From: Candidatus Formimonas warabiya
Lineage (GTDB): Bacteria; Bacillota; Dehalobacteriia; Dehalobacteriales; Dehalobacteriaceae
DNA length: 64,000 bases
Direction of reading: 5' to 3'
NCBI RefSeq assembly: GCF_002777255.1
Contig: NZ_CP017634.1
Location: 5,654,903-5,718,902, forward strand
Both the position numbers and the translations under genes were made by a program. Every line of letters begins with the position of its first letter. The first letter of the stretch is position 1. The notes beneath the pieces are model-generated. The model was not told the DNA's origin. It worked only from the letters and a program-made list of their open reading frames with translations, and did no database searches. Of the stretch, positions 59,390 through 64,000 are shown in pieces.

Positions 59390-60643
59390 TTGCCTATGAA
59401 ACGTATTTATATAGCACTTATTATACTTGCTTTTTTATTACTCCGGGTACCACCGGCCTATGCCGAACCGCCTTCTGCCGAAAATCTTGTCACAGATGCT
59501 AAGGCATGTATTCTGATAGATTCCCAAACAGGTCAGGTGCTTTATGAGCAAAACGCGGATCTGCGCCTGTATCCTGCCAGCACTACCAAGATGATGACGG
59601 CAATCCTGGCGATTGAAAACGCAAAGCCCGGGCAGGTGATGACGGCTAGCCAGAAAGCCATCAACGAAATCGGTGCGGACGGCATGAATATTGGCATTAT
59701 GCAGGGGGAAAAGATGACCATGGAGCAGCTATTGAAACCTCTGCTAATAAGTTCTGCCAATGAGGCTGCCAATATATTATCGGAAAACGTATTCAGCAGC
59801 CAAAGCGAATTTATTGATCAGATGAATAAGAAAGCCCAGGAGATTGGCGCCGTTAATACACATTTTGTCAATCCTAACGGCATGCATGACCCCGACCATT
59901 ACACTACGGCGCGAGACCTTTCAACTATCGCCCGTTACGCAATGAGCCTGCCTGTTTTCCGTAATACTGTTTGTCAAAGGTCCTATCAGCTTGGCGCCAC
60001 CAATAAGCATAGCAGCTGGCCTGTTTTATATACAAGCAACCCGCTCTTATACAGAGAATCAGAGTATTTTACAAAGGTGACAGGCATCAAAACCGGTTAC
60101 ACAAGTGAAGCCGGGCATAACCTGGTATCAGCTGCGGCAAACGACAAGGGGATGGAGCTGATTGCCGTTGTGCTGGGGGTTTCCGGCACCGGTGCCGGTG
60201 CCAAAGCCAGGAGCGCGGATGATTGTGAGAAACTTCTTGAGTATGGCTTTCAGAATTATGGAAGGCAAAATGTGATCGGCACGAACCAATTTGTCAAGAA
60301 AGTGAGTGTAAAAGATGCAAAAGATGATACGGAGTTAACTCTTGTAACAGCGGCATCTGTTGATTATGTTTTACCTTATGATAAAAGTCAGTGGAATATT
60401 GTATCGACTTCCCTCATTCCAACAAGCTTCCAAGCACCTATCCAGAAAGGGGAGGTTTTGGGATCTATTGAATATAGAAGGAACGGGGTTTTACTGGGAA
60501 AAACCGACGTAATTGCTGCGAATAGCGTGGAAATAAGTCCAATAACCATATTTTTTAAAAAAATACGGTATCCTCTTATCGGGGTGGTCCTATTTTTTAT
60601 TTTAGGGATCATATTTAAAAAGGTGTCTAGGTCATTCCGGTGA
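59390..60643 (+). CDS. D-alanyl-D-alanine carboxypeptidase (DacF/DacA-like PBP)
   Basis: A 417-residue exported penicillin-binding protein. The signal peptide KRIYIALIILAFLLLR ends near AYA-EPP. Active-site motifs are SxxK in YPASTTKMM, SxN in SSANEAAN and KTG in GIKTGYTSEAGHN. A C-terminal domain and a terminal hydrophobic/basic segment (VVLFFILGIIFKKVSRSFR) anchor it to the membrane. It trims the terminal D-Ala from peptidoglycan side chains. TTG 59390 has AGGAG at 7 bases; ATG 59396 is the alternative. Confidence 0.93.
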   Translation: MPMKRIYIALIILAFLLLRVPPAYAEPPSAENLVTDAKACILIDSQTGQVLYEQNADLRLYPASTTKMMTAILAIENAKPGQVMTASQKAINEIGADGMNIGIMQGEKMTMEQLLKPLLISSANEAANILSENVFSSQSEFIDQMNKKAQEIGAVNTHFVNPNGMHDPDHYTTARDLSTIARYAMSLPVFRNTVCQRSYQLGATNKHSSWPVLYTSNPLLYRESEYFTKVTGIKTGYTSEAGHNLVSAAANDKGMELIAVVLGVSGTGAGAKARSADDCEKLLEYGFQNYGRQNVIGTNQFVKKVSVKDAKDDTELTLVTAASVDYVLPYDKSQWNIVSTSLIPTSFQAPIQKGEVLGSIEYRRNGVLLGKTDVIAANSVEISPITIFFKKIRYPLIGVVLFFILGIIFKKVSRSFR

Positions 60644-60663
60644 CGCGAAATATTCTAAACTAC

Positions 60664-60690
60664 AGCATCTGTTAATTCAGATGCTTTTTT
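60664..60690 (+). terminator. Rho-independent terminator after the carboxypeptidase gene
   Basis: AGCATCTG (60664-60671), loop TTAATT, CAGATGCT (60678-60685), then five further T residues: a perfect 8-bp stem and clear T run. Confidence 0.93.
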
Positions 60691-60821
60691 CTGCCAGACC
60701 ATGATCCTGACGAATTGTCTTGTACCCGGAAAGATGGAAAAAATATTGTTAAAAATTAGCATAGATGTGGTACAATTTTAATGGTATTCTGTTCGTAAAT
60801 GAGTTGTACAGGTGGGCCAGT

Positions 60822-61943
60822 ATGATAAAAATCCTTCAAGTTATTACTTTATCAGAAATCGGCGGTGCCCAAAAGGTATTGTTTGATATTGTCCGTTCAT
60901 TAAATAGGAAAGAATCCTTTGAGTTCCACGTGGCCTGCGCTCCCGGCGGTGAGCTGGTGGAGTGGTTGAAGTCAATGGAAATCAAGGTCTTTGAACTGCC
61001 TGAACTGGTTCGCCCAATTTCCCCTGGCCGAGATCTGGCTGCCTTTATTAAATTACACCGGATTATCAAGGAAAATAAATATGAGGTGGTACATTGCCAC
61101 AGTTCCAAGGCAGGTATTCTTGGAAGGCTGGCGGCAAAATTGACTGGGGTACCGCGGATTGTATTTACCGTACATGGCTGGGGGGTAACGCCCCTGCAGT
61201 CCCCGTTAAAAAGGTTTGTGTTTGGCTTTTTCGAAAGGCTGGCCGGGAAAGCTGCTACCGATGTAATCTGTGTGTCTAAAGCAGATTTCGAAATGGGAAA
61301 AGGTTTTGTCCCGGGGAAAAAACTGAAGGTTATCTATAATGGGGTGGAATCTCTTAAAGGTTCCCCTGGTGGACTCCGGCAGGAAATTGACGTTGGGGAA
61401 AAGGATGTCATTGTTGGCATGGCTGCCCGGCTGAAAGAGCCGAAGGACCCCTTGTTTTTGCTGAAAACGGCTGAGAAGATACTACAAAAACATCAAACAG
61501 GTGTGTACTTTGTCTTGGTTGGGGACGGGCCTTTACGGGAAGAATGTGATGATTTTATAAGAGCTAATAAGCTCCAGAGCCGGATTCATCTGTTGGGGAC
61601 AAGGCCAGATTTAATCCATTTGTATCAAGATTTTGATGTTTTTGCATTATTTTCTTCCTGGGAAGGGCTGCCTCTGACAATTTGTGAGGCGATGATGGCC
61701 GGTTTGCCGGTTGTGGCCTCTCAGGTAGGCGGGGTGGGGGAGCAGGTAACACAAGGATGGAACGGTTTTCTTTTGGACAAGCATGATGTTGATAAGGCGG
61801 CCGACTATGTGAACCGGCTAATTCTTAACGAAGCCCTGCGAAAACAAATGGGGGAAAACAGTAAGAAACGGGCAGAAGAATTATTTCGGATAGAACGAAT
61901 GACGGAAGCGTATAAAGAGTTGTATTTAGCTTCTAACAAATAA
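60822..61943 (+). CDS. Family 4 glycosyltransferase
   Basis: A 373-residue GT-B glycosyltransferase. The N-terminal part is VITLSEIGGAQKVLFDIV, with VVHCHSSKAGILGRLAAKLT. The GT4 signature is in DVFALFSSWEGLPLTICEAM. It probably acts in exopolysaccharide or undecaprenyl-linked glycan synthesis. ATG 60822 has AGGTGGG 6 bases before it; an earlier ATG at 60765 lacks one. The epimerase and UDP-glucose dehydrogenase genes that follow support a polysaccharide cluster continuing beyond the window. Confidence 0.92.
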   Translation: MIKILQVITLSEIGGAQKVLFDIVRSLNRKESFEFHVACAPGGELVEWLKSMEIKVFELPELVRPISPGRDLAAFIKLHRIIKENKYEVVHCHSSKAGILGRLAAKLTGVPRIVFTVHGWGVTPLQSPLKRFVFGFFERLAGKAATDVICVSKADFEMGKGFVPGKKLKVIYNGVESLKGSPGGLRQEIDVGEKDVIVGMAARLKEPKDPLFLLKTAEKILQKHQTGVYFVLVGDGPLREECDDFIRANKLQSRIHLLGTRPDLIHLYQDFDVFALFSSWEGLPLTICEAMMAGLPVVASQVGGVGEQVTQGWNGFLLDKHDVDKAADYVNRLILNEALRKQMGENSKKRAEELFRIERMTEAYKELYLASNK

Positions 61944-62088
61944 ACCTTGTGTTTATGGTCATGTGGACGCCTGGCCAAGGAGGAGCGGATTCCAAAATCC
62001 GGGTACAGTTACCGGAATAACTTGGGGAGCGTTGGATGCCTACTTAGTGATCAATATTTATCAGTATATATATGGAAGGGGCAAAAGG

Positions 62089-63012
62089 ATGAAGGTTTTG
62101 GTAACCGGAGGGGCAGGGTTTATTGGTTCACATATTGTAGATTTGTTAATTGAGAAGAGTTATCAGGTAACAGTGGTGGACAACCTGTCTTCTGGGAAAC
62201 GGGAGAATGTGAATACTCAAGCAGACCTTGTAGTTAAAGATATTAGAGATAATGATTTGATAAATCTTTTTGAAATACTCCGCCCGGATTATGTCATTCA
62301 CCAGGCTGCTCAAGTGAGTGTACCCCGTTCCTTAAACGATCCTTTAGAAGATGCCCAGACAAATATCTTGGGACTGATTAATGTGTTGGAATGTTGCCGG
62401 AAAACCGGGGTGCGTAAAGTGGTATTCGCCTCGTCTGCAGCCGTATACGGCAACCCAGAATATTTACCTGTTGATGAGAGTCACCCCTGCAATCCATTGT
62501 CTCCTTATGGAATTTCTAAACACACCGCTTCTTATTATTTCAAAATATATCAAGAGTTGTATGGATTGGATTATGATGTTTTACGTTATGCCAATGTTTA
62601 TGGCCCTCGTCAGGACCATCTGGGAGAAGGTGGTGTAGTGACGATCTTTATTAATAAGCTTTTGGCTGGGGAACAGCCGGTTATTTTTGGAGACGGGAAC
62701 CAGACTCGGGATTTTGTGTATGTAGGTGATGTGGCGCGGGCAAATGTTATTGGCATGGAGGCATCAGGATGCCAGGTTGTGAACATCAGCACTGGGAAAG
62801 AAGTTACTGTTAATGAGCTTTATGGAACAATAAAAGATGAGTTGGGATCCAAGATGGCACCTGCCTACTCTCAACCCAGAGCTGGAGACATTTACCGAAG
62901 CTGCTTGGATAACTCTGCTGCAAGGAAAATGTTGGGATGGCAGCCTGAAATCTTATTGGGAGAAGGAATAAAAAAGACGATATCTTTTTTCCATAATATT
63001 AGGCTTACATGA
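62089..63012 (+). CDS. NAD-dependent nucleotide-sugar epimerase (GalE-like)
   Basis: A 307-residue extended SDR. The NAD-binding motif VLVTGGAGFIGSHIVDLL is followed by VVDNLSSGKRENV, the catalytic serine segment FASSAAVYGNP and Tyr-x3-Lys (YGISKHTA), then NVYGPRQD. It resembles UDP-glucose 4-epimerases and should interconvert UDP-sugars for glycan synthesis. ATG 62089 is chosen as it abuts the NAD motif and has GGGGCAAAAGG upstream; the frame extends to 61963 without homology. Confidence 0.9.
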   Translation: MKVLVTGGAGFIGSHIVDLLIEKSYQVTVVDNLSSGKRENVNTQADLVVKDIRDNDLINLFEILRPDYVIHQAAQVSVPRSLNDPLEDAQTNILGLINVLECCRKTGVRKVVFASSAAVYGNPEYLPVDESHPCNPLSPYGISKHTASYYFKIYQELYGLDYDVLRYANVYGPRQDHLGEGGVVTIFINKLLAGEQPVIFGDGNQTRDFVYVGDVARANVIGMEASGCQVVNISTGKEVTVNELYGTIKDELGSKMAPAYSQPRAGDIYRSCLDNSAARKMLGWQPEILLGEGIKKTISFFHNIRLT

Positions 63013-63106
63013 TTTAAGGAATGAAATAGATGTCAAATTAAAGGAAATTTTCGTGGAACGGAGAATTAGAGAGAAAGTATGCGAAGAGCAAGGGAGGCAC
63101 TAATCA

Positions 63107-63232
63107 TTGATAATACTTGTTAGTAGGGAAGCAGGTTTTATTGGGCCTAATTTTTTACGAATGAAGGATAGTGTGGAGATTTTAACAGGGAAGAAGACTG
63201 AAAAAGAGCCGTGGACGTATTCTATGATATGA
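63107..63232 (+). pseudogene. N-terminal remnant of an RmlB-like dehydratase/epimerase
   Basis: A 41-codon frame reads IILVSREAGFIGPNFLRM, a degraded version of the nucleotide-sugar dehydratase opening ILVTGGAGFIGSNFVR. It then loses similarity and stops at TGA 63230-63232. GGGAGG precedes the TTG. The conserved GGAGFIG loop has become REAGFIG, so NAD binding is lost. The remaining bases to 63310 hold no clear gene. Confidence 0.55.
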
Positions 63233-63310
63233 TAAGCTATGATAAAAGCTGGAGTGTGAAGATGTGGGCTCTAGTTTTTATTTTGACATTAATTAGGAGG
63301 AAAAAGATTA

Positions 63311-64000
63311 ATGAGAATATCTATTATAGGGACCGGTTATGTTGGCTTAGTAACCGGGGCATGTTTATCGGAATTTGGTTTACAAGTCACATGTATGGAT
63401 ATTAATGAAGAAAAAATTGGGATGTTAAAAGAAGGTACAATTCCCATCTACGAACCTGGACTGAAGGATATTGTTGAGAAAAATATAAGATTAGGTAGGC
63501 TATTTTTTACCTCAGATATTAAAGAAACAGTAAAAAATTCAACGGTTGTTTTTATTGCTGTTGGTACTCCTCCCAATGAAGACGGTTCTGCTGATTTAAA
63601 GCATGTGTTATCAGCTGCTTGTTCTATTGCAGAAAACATGGAGGGATACATACTTTATGTTAATAAAAGTACAGTTCCAGTAGGTACTGGAAAGAAAATA
63701 AAAGAAGTCGTGAAAAAAGTTTTAAAGGATCGAGGAATTAATCTGGATTTTGATGTTGTATCGAACCCTGAATTTCTACGGGAAGGATCTGCAGTTGGGG
63801 ATTTTATGCATCCTGATAGAATTGTCATTGGTGCTGAGAATGAAAAGGCTCGAGAAATCATGAAAAATGTTTATCATATTCTATACCAGAATAAACATCC
63901 TTTCGTTTTTACAAATATTGAGACGGCTGAGTTGATTAAATATGCTTCAAATGCATTTCTTGCTACTAAGATCACATTTATTAATGAGATAGCCAACCTA
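63311..64000 (+). CDS. ugd: UDP-glucose 6-dehydrogenase, N-terminal part, cut by window edge
   Basis: The frame is open to the window end (230 codons). It starts RISIIGTGYVGLVTGACLSE, then VVFIAVGTPPNEDGSADLKH, STVPVGTGKKI, NPEFLREGSAVGDFMHPDRI and ETAELIKYASNAFLATKITF, the standard UDP-glucose/GDP-mannose dehydrogenase family text. The catalytic cysteine would lie beyond the edge. It oxidises UDP-glucose to UDP-glucuronate for acidic polysaccharide. AGGAGG lies 12 bases before ATG. Confidence 0.93.
   Translation, partial: MRISIIGTGYVGLVTGACLSEFGLQVTCMDINEEKIGMLKEGTIPIYEPGLKDIVEKNIRLGRLFFTSDIKETVKNSTVVFIAVGTPPNEDGSADLKHVLSAACSIAENMEGYILYVNKSTVPVGTGKKIKEVVKKVLKDRGINLDFDVVSNPEFLREGSAVGDFMHPDRIVIGAENEKAREIMKNVYHILYQNKHPFVFTNIETAELIKYASNAFLATKITFINEIANL

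Noticed and set aside
1-64000. CRISPR arrays, tRNA or rRNA genes.
   Set aside because: No regularly spaced repeats, and no tRNA-like acceptor/T-loop pattern or rRNA stretch was noticed in reading; a covariance search was not possible.

Overview
The window reads as the chromosome of a strictly anaerobic, low-to-mid GC Gram-positive bacterium of the class Clostridia, probably an amino-acid-fermenting or acetogenic Peptococcaceae- or Sporomusa-like organism. The basis is AGGAGG-type ribosome binding sites throughout, two UGA-decoded selenoproteins of the glycine reductase system, glycyl-radical chemistry, corrinoid methyltransferases, tetrahydrofolate-linked one-carbon enzymes and an Asr-type sulfite reductase. 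The species cannot be named from the sequence alone.

Layout. 1-3.1 kb: the end of a four-gene molybdenum hydroxylase operon (FAD, 2Fe-2S, and a molybdopterin subunit split into two genes, as in nicotinate dehydrogenase NdhFSLM). It is followed by decayed pieces of a second such enzyme. 3.7-6.7 kb: a TRAP-TAXI uptake system. 6.8-7.1 kb: gene remnants. 7.2-16 kb: glycine/sarcosine/betaine-reductase-type genes. A component B pair (the second gene read through a UGA) comes first, then thioredoxin reductase, thioredoxin, selenoprotein A and the component C pair GrdC/GrdD, ending in a broken grdX-like and enoyl-CoA hydratase scar. Two paralogous HD-domain genes flank the trx-grd block. 17.5-20.2 kb: a PLP enzyme and serine hydroxymethyltransferase, then the tail of a lost IS605-type tnpB with its right end. 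20.7-27.7 kb: a sigma-54-type promoter, an Old Yellow Enzyme/dienoyl-CoA-reductase-like flavoprotein, a bis-MGD molybdenum or tungsten oxidoreductase and a sigma-54 activator.

28.2-34.2 kb: an amino-acid salvage module (N-acyl-D-amino-acid deacylase, DapF-like racemase, Na+/solute symporter, PucR-type regulator). 34.3-41.8 kb: hydroxyproline metabolism (glycyl-radical dehydratase HypD, its activase, a proline-racemase-family epimerase, a LuxR-type regulator) and an Fe-S L-serine dehydratase. 42-52 kb: the most interesting block, an IclR-headed cluster carrying a complete four-part corrinoid methyl-transfer system (URO-D-fold methyltransferase, corrinoid protein, RACo-type activator, methyl-THF methyltransferase). 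It also holds a MetH-activation-domain protein, a G3E GTPase with a separate His-rich protein, PanB, an amidohydrolase, a 4-oxalocrotonate-tautomerase-like protein and a DUF1097 membrane protein. 52.2-55 kb: asrCBA on the minus strand. 55.3-64 kb: an MFS exporter and envelope or polysaccharide genes (three glycosyltransferases, a DacF-type carboxypeptidase, a GalE-like epimerase and UDP-glucose dehydrogenase running off the edge).

How the parts fit: serine hydroxymethyltransferase makes glycine from serine, and glycine reductase turns glycine into acetyl phosphate. The hydroxyproline branch feeds pyrroline-5-carboxylate to proline metabolism. The corrinoid cluster and PanB both deliver one-carbon units to tetrahydrofolate. 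The window is therefore a catabolic accessory region for amino acids and methylated or hydroxymethylated organic acids. Substrates of the corrinoid system, the molybdenum enzymes and the flavoprotein cannot be read from the sequence.
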